Shown here piece by piece: positions 7,480 to 16,211 of a stretch of DNA of 64,000 bases (its first letter is position 1; every line of letters starts with the position of its first letter). The notes under the pieces were generated by a model. It did not search any database and was not told the origin of the DNA. It saw nothing but the letters and a program-made list of their open reading frames with translations. The position numbers and the translations under genes were made by a program. The stretch comes from Roseibium sp. (lineage in GTDB: Bacteria > Pseudomonadota > Alphaproteobacteria > Rhizobiales > Stappiaceae), in contig JAEPML010000003.1 in the NCBI GenBank assembly GCA_017643925.1, forward strand, positions 1-64,000, given 5' to 3'.

Positions 7480-7775
7480 ATTGAGCGCTCCAAGGGAAGT
7501 GCCGGCGACAGCTACAACAGTGCGCTCGCCGAAGCGATGAACTGTCTTTGCAAGGCCGTGGTCTTTCGTCGGCATGGGCCGTGGCGAATCTTCGCAATCG
7601 TCAAAAAACAATATACTCAAGTGGATCAACTGTTCAATGATCAGCACTTGCTGGTACTCAAAGGAAACGACCCTTGTGCGTAGGCGGATCAACAATACCA
7701 CTATACGTTTGTTCAAACAGCCGAAGTGGCATCACTTAAATCAAACAGCCTACGGCAAACCCGGGACGGTTCACA
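7480..7775 (+). pseudogene. IS3-family transposase remnant (C-terminal end)
   Basis: A decayed fragment of a different IS3 OrfB: GSAGDSYNSALAEAMNCLCK, then VFRRHGPWRIF and DQLFNDQHLL, matching the usual GSVGDSYDNALAE...GPWR. An in-frame stop follows NDPCA, but recognisable family sequence continues beyond it (LKSNSLRQTRDGS). The upstream catalytic domain is missing. Confidence 0.7.
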
Positions 7776-7933
7776 AATTTCCCGACAAATAGGTGCGCTA
7801 GACAATAGCACTCCAACTGCCCACACAGTTAGAGCGCTACCCGTCGCCCGCACATGAGATAATCTTTACGACGGACAAAAAAGAGCATGCACAATCAATC
7901 GAATCGAACCACTTGGCAGGGCAACTCACTAGG

Positions 7934-8762
7934 TCATGTTGAAACAGTCTCGTAGCCGCGGATCACAGCGGCCAAATTCAGGAATGCGGCGAAGGACGCA
8001 TTGGCCTTGGAGTAGCGCGTGGTGATTCGACGGAACTGTTTGACCTTGTAGAACATCCGCTCAATAAAGTTCCGGTCTTTGTTAACCCGGAAGTCGCAAG
8101 ATATTGTGCCTCTTCGGTTTGAGCTCGTTGGAATGACAAGTCCGATGCCAGCCATCAGAAGGCTTTGGCGCGCGACATCGCCAAAGCACCCCATATCCAC
8201 GAGAAAAAGGCACGGCCTTCCAACAGGCTTATCTAGAAGCCTGGAAGCAGTGCTATAGTCTGGTGTCTCGCTGTCTGTCAGGGCAAAGCTGAGAGAGCGT
8301 TCCTGACCGTCTGTTCAGACGTGGATTTTCGTCGCAACGCCGCTGCGTGATCGAACCAAAGCCTCCTTTAGGTCCTATGGCCTGACTATGGCCACGGACC
8401 ATGGTGCTATCGATCATGTGTTGCCAGTCATCGGTGAGCCCAACTCCACCAGCGTTTTCAGCAGCCCATCCCAATGCCTTGTCCTGCTTAGCGGCGGAAC
8501 CGGACATAGACCGAGTTCCAATTTCAGTAACGCTCATGCATGTCCCGCCGAGGGCAGCCAACTCGTAGAACATGGAACATTCGGTTCAAATATCGAAGGC
8601 TATCTTGTGCCGGACGGACTCTCGACCTCGCTCTGAAGGAAGCAATACTTCGATCAATTCCTATTCTGTATCTGTCAAATCGCCATGTGCCAAGCCTGCC
8701 TCCTAAAAGACAGTCTTGAACCACTACTCGGCTAATTTGGGAATCCACTTTGTCAACAGATC
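7934..8762 (-). pseudogene. IS5-family (IS427-like) transposase, multiply frameshifted
   Basis: Pieces of one transposase are spread over several frames. N-terminal RYLNRMFHVLRVGCPRRDMHERY (8524-8778 frame) resembles the usual [22 protein letters not shown]. The middle part WQHMIDSTMVRGHSQAIG contains the first catalytic Asp. The C-terminal part NRRGTISCDFRVNKDRNFIERMFYKVKQFRRI matches the RNLIERFFNKLKQFRR box. The outer end near 8739-8762 (GGATCTGTTGACAAAGTGG on the minus strand) looks like an IS5-type terminus. Not functional. Confidence 0.75.
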
Positions 8763-9065
8763 CTAGGTCACGTCGCACCGATCACAATGCTGTTTTCTCG
8801 TTCTGTCAACTTCAAGATAGAAGCTCACAAATCCAACTATTCCCTTGAGCATAAGCAATAATTGAAGCTACAAGAAGATGCTCTCTACGCCTTCAAATTT
8901 CTTCTTTATATCGCACGTAAAGCTACAAAGGTCGATCCAAACGATCAGATCAACTCAGGTACTTGATTCGTAACTTCTCGTTAAATGGCATTTTCTAATC
9001 TGACTAATTTTGACCACAATTCTATTTCCGTTTCCCTTTTAATAGGCACTTAAGAAACTCGCACC
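8763..9065. other. Non-coding stretch upstream of the Hsp70-like gene
   Basis: AT-rich sequence without a supported gene. It marks the boundary between the IS island and GC-rich backbone DNA, and presumably holds the promoter of the following gene; no clear -35/-10 pair was identified. Confidence 0.4.
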
Positions 9066-10358
9066 ATGCGTCAGACAATCGGACTGGATTTCGGCGCTTC
9101 AAACACCGTGGCCGTGACCGCAAGAGGTACTGATGGCACCGTACCGGTGTCCTTCACGGACAGAGATGACACCTTTACCTCTCTGCCCACCGTCCTGAGC
9201 TTCCTTGACCGGGGTGCAGCGAGGGCGCTGAATGCAGAGGTCGGGCCCTGGGCGATCCGTCAGTTTCTGGAGAGCCTCGGGGACGTCCGTTTCATCCAGT
9301 CGCTGAAGACCTTCGCGGCCAGCCGCGCCTTCAAGGGCACGGGCGTGTTCGGCGTCCGCTTCGAATTCGAAGACCTGATGGCCACTTTCCTGTCGCTTGC
9401 ATTCGACCGCGCCGGAGGCACATTCGATCCAGCTTCAACACGGCTTGTGGTCGGCCGTCCGGTCGAATTCGCCGGGCACAATCCTGACGAAGACCTTGCC
9501 ATGACGCGGTACCGCCAGGCGTTCAGGAAGGTTGGTTTTGAAGATATCCTCTTTGTCATGGAACCGGTCGGCGCAGCGTTCTCCTTCGCGCAGTCCCTGG
9601 ACAAGGATACCACCATCCTGGTGGCCGATCTCGGCGGTGGCACCACCGACTATTCCCTGATGCGCTTCGAGACACAGGCCGGGCACCTGTCGGCCACGCC
9701 GCTTGGACGCGGCGGCATCGGCATTGCCGGCGACACGTTCGATTACCGCATCATCGACAAGGTCGTGCTGCCGAAACTTGGCAAGGGTTCCCTCTACGAG
9801 AGCATGGGCAAGGAGCTGGAGGTTCCGCCGAACTTGTTCTCAAATTTTGCACGCTGGCACATGCTGTCGATCTTCAAGACGTCCGACGACTTCAAGGAAA
9901 TGCAAAAACTGCTGCGCTACTGCCTGGAGCCGCAGAAGATCGAGACCTTCATCGAGCTGGTCGAGGAAGACCAGGGCTACCCGCTCTACAAGTCCGTCTC
10001 CGAGACAAAGGCTCTGCTGTCATCCGAAGACGAAGCCGAACTGGTGTTCACGCCGCTCGGGAACGACTTCAAGGCAAGCGTGACCCGCGCTGACTTTGAA
10101 AGCTGGATTGCGTCAGATCTTGCAAAGATGGACCAGGCACTCGACGCCACATTCAAGAGAGCCGGCATTTCGGAAAACGAGATCGACCGTGTCTTCATGA
10201 CCGGTGGCACTTCCTTCGTCCCTGCCGTTCGTCGTCAGTTCGCCAACCGCTTCGGACAGGAGCGCATTTCCGGCGGCAACGAACTCACCTCGGTCGCCAA
10301 CGGACTTGCCCTCATCGGTGCACGGGAAGATGCAAGCGACTGGGCTGTGGCGGCTTGA
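9066..10358 (+). CDS. YegD-like Hsp70-family protein
   Basis: A 430-residue actin-fold ATPase related to DnaK but lacking the substrate-binding and lid domains, as in E. coli YegD. Phosphate loops are GLDFGASNTVAV near the start and VADLGGGTTDYSLM around residue 190; the adenosine motif is FMTGGTSFVPAV near residue 378. No signal peptide, so cytoplasmic. The client and physiological role of YegD proteins are not established. It stands alone, transcribed away from the IS island, and converges with the DUF1905 gene. Confidence 0.85.
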   Translation: MRQTIGLDFGASNTVAVTARGTDGTVPVSFTDRDDTFTSLPTVLSFLDRGAARALNAEVGPWAIRQFLESLGDVRFIQSLKTFAASRAFKGTGVFGVRFEFEDLMATFLSLAFDRAGGTFDPASTRLVVGRPVEFAGHNPDEDLAMTRYRQAFRKVGFEDILFVMEPVGAAFSFAQSLDKDTTILVADLGGGTTDYSLMRFETQAGHLSATPLGRGGIGIAGDTFDYRIIDKVVLPKLGKGSLYESMGKELEVPPNLFSNFARWHMLSIFKTSDDFKEMQKLLRYCLEPQKIETFIELVEEDQGYPLYKSVSETKALLSSEDEAELVFTPLGNDFKASVTRADFESWIASDLAKMDQALDATFKRAGISENEIDRVFMTGGTSFVPAVRRQFANRFGQERISGGNELTSVANGLALIGAREDASDWAVAA

Positions 10359-10367
10359 TAAGCCCGT

Positions 10368-10682
10368 TCACATCCCTGGCGGCGTCAAGACCGTCAATCT
10401 GACCTCGGCCTGATCACCGGCTGCTATTTTCTCCGTTTTGCGCACTGCCGCCTTGACCGGCAGCAGGAAAGATTCCGACGTCTTGTCTGGCCAAATGGTC
10501 GTCGACCATTCCGATGTTCCAATCCGCGCCCTTACCTTGATCATTCCCCAGGCACGACCTTTCTTTGAGCCAGTGTAGAACCGGATCTGATCGGCGCAGT
10601 CCGCCGGCAGGGTTATGAAGGTCCAGCCACCCGGTCCCGGAGACAGCCACAGCTCTCCGGCAAATTTCAACTGGTCAAGCAT
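10368..10682 (-). CDS. DUF1905 domain protein
   Basis: A 104-residue protein covering one DUF1905 domain: ELWLSPGPGGWTFITLPADC, GRAWGMIKVRARIG, SIWPDK-type motif (TIWPDKTSESFLLPVKAAVRK) and AGDQAEVRLTV. The domain is a small beta-barrel of unknown function found alone or fused to YdeI-type domains. It lies 34 bp behind galE on the same strand and may be co-transcribed with it. The 3' end comes within 10 bp of the convergent YegD gene. Confidence 0.8.
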   Translation of the reverse strand: MLDQLKFAGELWLSPGPGGWTFITLPADCADQIRFYTGSKKGRAWGMIKVRARIGTSEWSTTIWPDKTSESFLLPVKAAVRKTEKIAAGDQAEVRLTVLTPPGM

Positions 10683-10716
10683 TCGCCAATATCAATCTGG
10701 ACGTTAAATTTCGGAC

Positions 10717-11757
10717 CTAATCGTTCGAGTCGGATTCTGCCGCGTAGCCGAGCGGGTTCTTGCGCACCCAATGCCAGGTATCCGAGCACATGTCACCCAG
10801 GTTGCGATCCGCTGTCCAGGCAAGCAATTCCTCGGCCTTTTGGGTGTCGGCATAACATTCCGCGACATCACCAGAGCGCCGCTCGACAACTTCGTAAGGC
10901 ACTGGCTGGTTGGAGCCCCTCTCGAAAGCCTTGACCATTTCCAGAACACTGTAGCCGTTTCCGGTTCCAAGATTAACGGAGAAGGAATTGCTCGATGACG
11001 GCAGTTTCGCCAGTTTCTCATAGGCCTGGAGATGTCCCTCGACCAGGTCGACAACGTGGATGTAGTCGCGCACACCCGTGCCGTCACGCGTGGGATAGTC
11101 GTCCCCAAAGACATTCAGCCGCTCTCTTCGGCCCGTCGCGACCTGCGCAATGAACGGCATGAGATTGTTGGGCACTCCAAGCGGATCCTCACCGATCAGG
11201 CCGCTGCTATGCGCGCCAACCGGGTTGAAATATCGCAGGATACCGACCCGCCATTCAGAATTGCTTGCCGCCAGGTCTCTCAGCATATCCTCGACAAAGA
11301 GCTTTGTGCGACCATAGGGATTGACCGGATTCAGGGAATGCTCTTCAGTCAATGGCAGGGATTTCGGCTCTCCATAAACGGTCGCCGAAGAGGAAAAAAT
11401 CAGCTTTCTGACCCCGGTCGCGTCCATGGCACTCAACAGGCGGTGTGTGCCGATGACGTTGTTGTCGTAATAGGCCAGAGGGTCCTGGGACGACTCACCA
11501 ACGGCCTTCAGGCCGGCGAAGTGGATGACGCCTTCACAGGCGTGCCGTTTCATGACCGTTTCGAGCGTCGACTGGTCCCTGATATCTCCCTGCTCGATCT
11601 TCAGGGATCGGCCTGTAATCTGTTCGACCCGCTTCAGGGATTCCGGGTTCGAGTTGCTGAAATTATCAAAAACGACGACGTCCAGACCACTTTCCAAAAA
11701 AGACACGCAACAATGGGACCCGATGTAACCGGCCCCTCCGGTAATCAAAATCGACAT
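10717..11757 (-). CDS. galE: UDP-glucose 4-epimerase
   Basis: A 346-residue short-chain dehydrogenase/reductase interconverting UDP-glucose and UDP-galactose. NAD-binding TGGAGYIGSH is near the N-terminus, followed by DNFSNSNP, the catalytic region FSSSATVYGEP (Ser/Thr) and the YGRTK tyrosine-lysine pair. FNPVGAHSSGLIGEDP, NNLMPFI and DGTGVRDYIHV are canonical GalE stretches. The start at 11757 (MSILITGG) is preferred over an upstream in-frame start that would add 12 poorly conserved residues. It probably supplies UDP-galactose for the exopolysaccharide or LPS. Confidence 0.95.
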   Translation of the reverse strand: MSILITGGAGYIGSHCCVSFLESGLDVVVFDNFSNSNPESLKRVEQITGRSLKIEQGDIRDQSTLETVMKRHACEGVIHFAGLKAVGESSQDPLAYYDNNVIGTHRLLSAMDATGVRKLIFSSSATVYGEPKSLPLTEEHSLNPVNPYGRTKLFVEDMLRDLAASNSEWRVGILRYFNPVGAHSSGLIGEDPLGVPNNLMPFIAQVATGRRERLNVFGDDYPTRDGTGVRDYIHVVDLVEGHLQAYEKLAKLPSSSNSFSVNLGTGNGYSVLEMVKAFERGSNQPVPYEVVERRSGDVAECYADTQKAEELLAWTADRNLGDMCSDTWHWVRKNPLGYAAESDSND

Positions 11758-12085
11758 TTCACAAACTTCCGTCTTTTGGGCGTCCGGCAGCAATTCTGCA
11801 GCGAGTGTTTTTCAGCTTTGGGTTCATGTTTGAATCAATCGCATTTGTCAAACCGGATGGCCTTTGAAAACCGCCATATCTGATTTCAGCGGCAGGCCTT
11901 TGAACCGTAGGCGGCATCGGCTCTTTTGCAAAACACGGCTGCAGCGCCAGAAAGGCGCCTGCCTATCCGGTTGACTTCCGCGATCCATTTTTCTGAAATT
12001 GAGGCAACGCCCGCCAAGATCCATGAAAACCGGGCAAAGAGGAACATACAGGACGACTGTTACCCTCTGTTGATCAGGAAACCGA
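11758..12085. promoter_or_regulatory. Divergent intergenic region galE / SpoIIE phosphatase
   Basis: 328 bp between two divergently read genes, so it should hold both promoters. No operator or riboswitch motif was recognised. The short ORFs in it are not supported. Confidence 0.4.
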
Positions 12086-13645
12086 ATGCCCCAGAATACA
12101 CGCCGTGTCGACCGATTCTGGCTCAGCCTCATTGAGCGACCATTCGTCTTCCTGGTTCTCGTGCTGCTCGGCCTTGCCATGTTGCCCGTTGCTGTCTGGC
12201 TGGATCTGCGGGCAATATCCGACGTCTCGCTGAAGTCACAGGCGATCGATCTTGATCAGGCCATCAGCAAGATCAGGACCTACTACGCGCAGAATGTCGT
12301 CTCACGGGTTCTGAATGCCCCTGGTGACGTCTCTCCAACACATGAATATCACGAGACGCCGGGAGGTATTCCAATTCCGGCAACGCTGTCCATCGAACTG
12401 GGTGAAGTGATCGGCGGAGAGGCACGCAATCTCGAATACCGTTTCGTCTCTGACCTTCCCTTTCAAGGACGGGCTTCTCATGACCTGTCCGCATTCGAAA
12501 CTTCGGCCCTCACCGAGTTTCGCGAGAGCCGGGATCCGGAAGATGTAGCCATCGGCTACGAGGGATCGATCTTCGACCGCAAGATCCAGATCGCTTCCCC
12601 GGTGGTCCTTGGCGAGGCATGCGTTGCTTGCCACAATTCGCATCCGGAAAGCCTGAAGCAGAACTGGACGGCGGGTGACATCAAGGGCATTCAGGCCATC
12701 ACGATCAGCCAGCCAATCGCCGCCAATCTCTGGTCCTTCAAGTTCCTGCTGCTTTATTTTGCAGGCGCCGGCCTGATCGGGGCGGCCGTCACAGGGCTGC
12801 AATGGCATCAGGCCACCCGCTTTCACAAGATGAACCTCACGCTTGAAGCCGCAAATGGCCAGATAGCCAGTCTCAACGAGCAGCTCACGTCAGAAAACCT
12901 GCGCCTGGGCGCTGAAATCGAAGTCGCCAGACAGATCCAGATGATGGTGCTGCCGACGAAGGACGAACTCGGTGGTATTCACCAGCTGGAAATTGCAGCG
13001 TTCATGGAGCCCGCTGACGAGGTGGGCGGCGACTACTACGACGTTCTCCAGCTGGATGGCAGGGTCAAGATCGGTATCGGCGACGTGACGGGACACGGGC
13101 TCGAAAGCGGCGTGCTGATGCTGATGGTGCAGTCCGTTGCAGTTGCGCTTCAGGAGCAGGGCCTGTCAAACCCCCGCCAGTTCCTGGTCACGCTGAACAG
13201 CGCCATCTGCCGGAACATCAAGCGCACCCGGACCGACAAGCACCTGACCCTGTCGTTTCTGGATTTCGAGCATGACAAGTTGACCTTGTCCGGTCAGCAC
13301 GAGGAACTCATCATCCTCAGACGCGACGGAGGATGCGAAATCGTCGACACGGTCGATCTCGGATTCCCGATCGGCCTCGACGAGGACATTGAACCTTTCA
13401 TCGAAATGAAGGTCCTGCCCTTTGAGGCAGGCGATCTCATCATCCTCTATACCGACGGTGTCACCGAGGCGGAAAGTCCGGCGGGCCAGCTGTTCGGGAT
13501 GGACCGTCTGGTGGACAGCGCTCTCCGTCACCAGACACCCAATGCAGCGCGCGTTCTTGAAGGTATTCTTGCGGATCTGAAGGCTCATATCGGTACACAG
13601 ACGGTTCATGACGACATCACGTTGCTCGTGGTCCGTCATACGTGA
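12086..13645 (+). CDS. Membrane SpoIIE/RsbU-type PP2C phosphatase with haem-c-type sensor domain
   Basis: A 519-residue protein. One membrane helix (about 18-38), a periplasmic domain with a CVACH c-haem motif near residue 180 (Tll0287/DUF3365-like), a second helix (about 214-235), a coiled coil (about 245-285, NLTLEAANGQIASLNEQLTS) and a C-terminal SpoIIE phosphatase. The phosphatase metal motifs are ADEVGGDYYDV, IGIGDVTGHG and the end VHDDITLLVVR. Such proteins normally dephosphorylate an anti-anti-sigma factor, linking a redox or gas signal sensed by the haem to a stress response. No STAS or anti-sigma partner is adjacent. AGGA precedes the ATG. Confidence 0.9.
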   Translation: MPQNTRRVDRFWLSLIERPFVFLVLVLLGLAMLPVAVWLDLRAISDVSLKSQAIDLDQAISKIRTYYAQNVVSRVLNAPGDVSPTHEYHETPGGIPIPATLSIELGEVIGGEARNLEYRFVSDLPFQGRASHDLSAFETSALTEFRESRDPEDVAIGYEGSIFDRKIQIASPVVLGEACVACHNSHPESLKQNWTAGDIKGIQAITISQPIAANLWSFKFLLLYFAGAGLIGAAVTGLQWHQATRFHKMNLTLEAANGQIASLNEQLTSENLRLGAEIEVARQIQMMVLPTKDELGGIHQLEIAAFMEPADEVGGDYYDVLQLDGRVKIGIGDVTGHGLESGVLMLMVQSVAVALQEQGLSNPRQFLVTLNSAICRNIKRTRTDKHLTLSFLDFEHDKLTLSGQHEELIILRRDGGCEIVDTVDLGFPIGLDEDIEPFIEMKVLPFEAGDLIILYTDGVTEAESPAGQLFGMDRLVDSALRHQTPNAARVLEGILADLKAHIGTQTVHDDITLLVVRHT

Positions 13646-13689
13646 CATGCATTGCCGGACGCCGTTTCCAGCGCCCGGTAAGGCTCAGC

Positions 13690-15090
13690 TTAGCCGAGCG
13701 CCCTTTTAAGAACCGGCACGCGCTTCACGATCAGATAGTCCAACGCCAGAACCGTCAGCAGCGTGATCCCGACCAATGGGAATGCCAGCGAGACAAACAG
13801 CATCAGGATCATGGCTCCGCGCCAATGCGGCAGGTCTTCGGGGGTCTTGGGAGCGAAGATGCGCAATGTCGACCCCTTGGGACGGCGCAGCCACCACATC
13901 ACCAGACCGCTTACACACAGGAACATCACCGACAGACAGAACACGGTGTTAAGCACGATGTTCCAGAGCCCCATATCGCCTTCATGGAAGGCAATACCGA
14001 CGGCCATTCCCTTTGCAGCCAGCGAGTAATCCGCAAAACCGACATCGGCCAGGATCTTGCCGGTGTACTGGTCAAGATGGACCGTGCGGTCAATCATCGG
14101 ATTTTCCGAGTCGTTGCTCATGGAATCCTGATTGAGCGTCCATACGCCTGTTTCCCCCCGTGGAAAACTGACGCGAAAACGGCCGCCATAGCCGATCGCC
14201 TTGCCGAACGCGACGACACTGTCCAGGTTGACCGGCGTTCCCTCCGGAATCGCATCCAAACCGGCTCCCGACCCGGATGCCGGCATCGGTGTCTGCTCCA
14301 GGCCCCAGGGTACGTCCTTGATCGCACCGTGGTTCATGGATGCATGCGTCTCGTCCGACAAGGGAACATTGGACCATTTCTCAGCCGGAAAAGTGCTCCA
14401 GGCCTGAACGAACTTCTCACCCCAGATGCCGGCCCATGCCAGACCCGTGACCAGGAACAGCAGGAGCAGTACGGATGCATAGGCTCCGATCACCTTGTGC
14501 AGGTTTTTCCAAAGCTCCCGGCCGCGCGCCTTCACATCCGGCACGAAACTTGACCCACTGCCGGACCGCGGCCACCAGAGATAGAGCCCGGTGACGATCA
14601 GCACGATGCCCAATCCAGCCGCCACTTCAATCAGGCGGTCTCCGATCGTTCCGATCAAAAGCGTGCCGTGAATGTCGTTGAAGAGATCGTACCAACCGTC
14701 GCGCCGGATCCAGCTGTCGATGGCGGTGCCCGTGTAGGGATCGATCGCGACCATGTGGTTTGTGCCCGCGTCATCGACACGAAAGACATTTGCACCATTG
14801 GCGCTCTTGGCACCAATCCACTCGACCAGTTTTGCCTCCTTGCCAAAGGCGGCAAGGGCAGCTTCCGATTGTGCTGCCAGAGCCACTGGATCGGCAGACG
14901 CCGCCACCGTTATGCTTTCGCCGTCTCGACCATCGAACACGGCAATATACATCATGCCGAGACCGGTCACGGCCAGCATGATCAGGAAGGGAATGACATA
15001 AAGACCGGCGTAGAAATGCCAGCGCCAGGCCGCAAGATAGAAACGGCTATGGGTGAACGCAGACGGTGCGCCCTGAGTTGAGTTGCTCAT
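13690..15090 (-). CDS. PepSY-associated membrane protein (PiuB-like)
   Basis: A 466-residue inner-membrane protein with four to five helices: FYAGLYVIPFLIMLAVTGLG, the EVAAGLGIVLIVTGLYLWWPR segment, a middle YASVLLLLFLVTGLAWAG and C-terminal VFCLSVMFLCVSGLVMWWLRRP. PepSY-like regions lie between (VAIDPYTG and VHLDQYTGKIL). Relatives accompany TonB siderophore or metal uptake and are thought to reduce or help move iron or copper. The start at 15090 has a GAGG upstream; a longer in-frame start at 15123 is less likely. The DUF2946 gene lies upstream on the same strand. Confidence 0.85.
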   Translation of the reverse strand: MSNSTQGAPSAFTHSRFYLAAWRWHFYAGLYVIPFLIMLAVTGLGMMYIAVFDGRDGESITVAASADPVALAAQSEAALAAFGKEAKLVEWIGAKSANGANVFRVDDAGTNHMVAIDPYTGTAIDSWIRRDGWYDLFNDIHGTLLIGTIGDRLIEVAAGLGIVLIVTGLYLWWPRSGSGSSFVPDVKARGRELWKNLHKVIGAYASVLLLLFLVTGLAWAGIWGEKFVQAWSTFPAEKWSNVPLSDETHASMNHGAIKDVPWGLEQTPMPASGSGAGLDAIPEGTPVNLDSVVAFGKAIGYGGRFRVSFPRGETGVWTLNQDSMSNDSENPMIDRTVHLDQYTGKILADVGFADYSLAAKGMAVGIAFHEGDMGLWNIVLNTVFCLSVMFLCVSGLVMWWLRRPKGSTLRIFAPKTPEDLPHWRGAMILMLFVSLAFPLVGITLLTVLALDYLIVKRVPVLKRALG

Positions 15091-15168
15091 GGATAAACCT
15101 CGCTTCTGCTCCGCCCGGCTCAACCGGAAACAGACGGAGACATGACTGAATTTCTTGTTTTCAGGGAG

Positions 15169-15588
15169 TTAAGCGAGGAACGGCGGTGCGCGGGCGCCCG
15201 GTTTCTGCCTGTATCTTGCAGGCAGGGAGAAAACGATTGAGACCGGCCAGTTACCGGCATCCTGAAGGTCCGGGACAGGGAGCACATCCGCCGGGGCAGA
15301 TGCTTCGAACAGTTTGAAATTGCCGAAGAGACAGTGATTGTTGCCGGTTTGGTCATCCGGCTGTCCAGCCGGGTCAGGAACTTCCTGGCCGTTTTCGTCG
15401 AGGGTGAGAATTCGCAGGCCGTCGGCGGTACACAGCGTGACCGTGAACCAGCCTTCCTGTGTCTGCGCGGGCATGAAGCCCTGCGGCAGAAGCGAAACAA
15501 GCAGAAGCGGCAACAGCAGCGTGATCGCCACTGCCCGCTGCAGCTTGTGTTTTGTCCGATGGATCGAGATCACCGGCCTGAGCCCCAC
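15169..15588 (-). CDS. DUF2946 family protein
   Basis: A 139-residue protein with an N-terminal hydrophobic segment (VAITLLLPLLLVSLLPQGFMPA), then TLCTADGLRILTLDENG and HCLFGNF, ending ARAPPFLA; these features are typical of DUF2946, a family found beside PepSY proteins and metal-uptake genes. The start is uncertain: GTG at 15588, GTG at 15573 and a later GTG are all in frame. A GGGG tract lies just upstream. Probably in an operon with the PepSY gene (78-bp gap). Function unknown; metal handling is suggested by context and the conserved Cys/His. Confidence 0.7.
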   Translation of the reverse strand: MGLRPVISIHRTKHKLQRAVAITLLLPLLLVSLLPQGFMPAQTQEGWFTVTLCTADGLRILTLDENGQEVPDPAGQPDDQTGNNHCLFGNFKLFEASAPADVLPVPDLQDAGNWPVSIVFSLPARYRQKPGARAPPFLA

Positions 15589-15591
15589 CCC

Positions 15592-15603
15592 ATATACGTA
15601 TAT
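15592..15603. promoter_or_regulatory. Perfect 12-bp palindrome before the DUF2946 gene
   Basis: ATATACGTATAT lies immediately upstream of the first possible start codon of the DUF2946-PepSY operon. It stands out as an AT-rich dyad in GC-rich DNA and could be an operator of a metal-responsive repressor. The regulator is unknown. Confidence 0.35.
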
Positions 15604-15949
15604 TCACCTAGCCGGTTTTGCCATGGCTGTAAATCCGTTTAATTCGAATGACCTGAAGAAACAACCCAGCCTTGTACCGGTTGGTGGCGTTTAATGGGCA
15701 AGGCGTGTCGGAATGTCGCTTGATCCTCCCAGCCCCCTCCCCTAATGTGCGCCAACCCGACGGCGTCCTCTTGAGGGACTGAAAGCGATTCTGGATGCGG
15801 TTGACCCAACCCGGGAACCAACGCCGGAGCTGTCCAAGGCATTTGCCGGAACCCAGACTTCATTATGGGCTTCCTGCGCATGTTTGCTTTCATCTTCCAA
15901 AACGCCGATGTCATTCACCGCCGCAAGGCGATTGTCATTGGAGAGATCA
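15604..15949. promoter_or_regulatory. Divergent intergenic region before the cobalamin operon
   Basis: 346 bp between the DUF2946 gene and the first gene of the cob operon; it must contain the operon promoter. I looked for a cobalamin riboswitch. A stretch near 15690-15740 is vaguely reminiscent (GTTTAATGGGCAAGG), but the conserved CCCCCGCAACTG, GCCACTG and B12-box elements are absent, so none is called. Confidence 0.4.
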
Positions 15950-16186
15950 ATGTTCACCCGCGCAACCCTTTCCGGGCTTTTCACGCTTAGTCTGAGCTCA
16001 ACCTCGTTTGCTCACGGCGGGCATCTGGGCGAACTTGCGGGCCATTCGCACTGGATCGGCGTCGCGGCGCTTGCAGGCGCTGCTCTGGTCGCCGGCCTCG
16101 TTGCGGCAAAGGGCAAGAAGAAGGAAGACAGCGACGAAGCCGAGATAGACGGCAAGGACGAGGACACAGCTGGCGAAACCGCCTGA
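15950..16186 (+). CDS. DUF6732 family small membrane protein
   Basis: A 78-residue protein: signal/transmembrane segment (LSGLFTLSLSSTSFAH), then the His/Gly motif HGGHLGELAGHSHWIGVAAL followed by a second hydrophobic helix and a Lys/Asp/Glu tail. The five histidines next to the membrane segments suggest metal binding. The start at 15950 has GGAGAG upstream. It sits 25 bp before cobH, so it is probably the first gene of the cob operon; a role in cobalt supply would fit but is unproven. Confidence 0.65.
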   Translation: MFTRATLSGLFTLSLSSTSFAHGGHLGELAGHSHWIGVAALAGAALVAGLVAAKGKKKEDSDEAEIDGKDEDTAGETA

Positions 16187-16211
16187 TACGCCGACCGAGC
16201 TGGACCTGACC

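Noticed and set aside
13646-13689. Possible terminator between the phosphatase and PepSY genes
   Set aside because: A GC-rich imperfect stem (CCGG.CGC/GCG.CCGG) is present but no T-run follows on either strand.
15604-15949. Cobalamin riboswitch upstream of the cob operon
   Set aside because: Some purine-rich bits resemble the 5' part, but the invariant CCCCCGC, GCCACTG and B12-box elements are missing.
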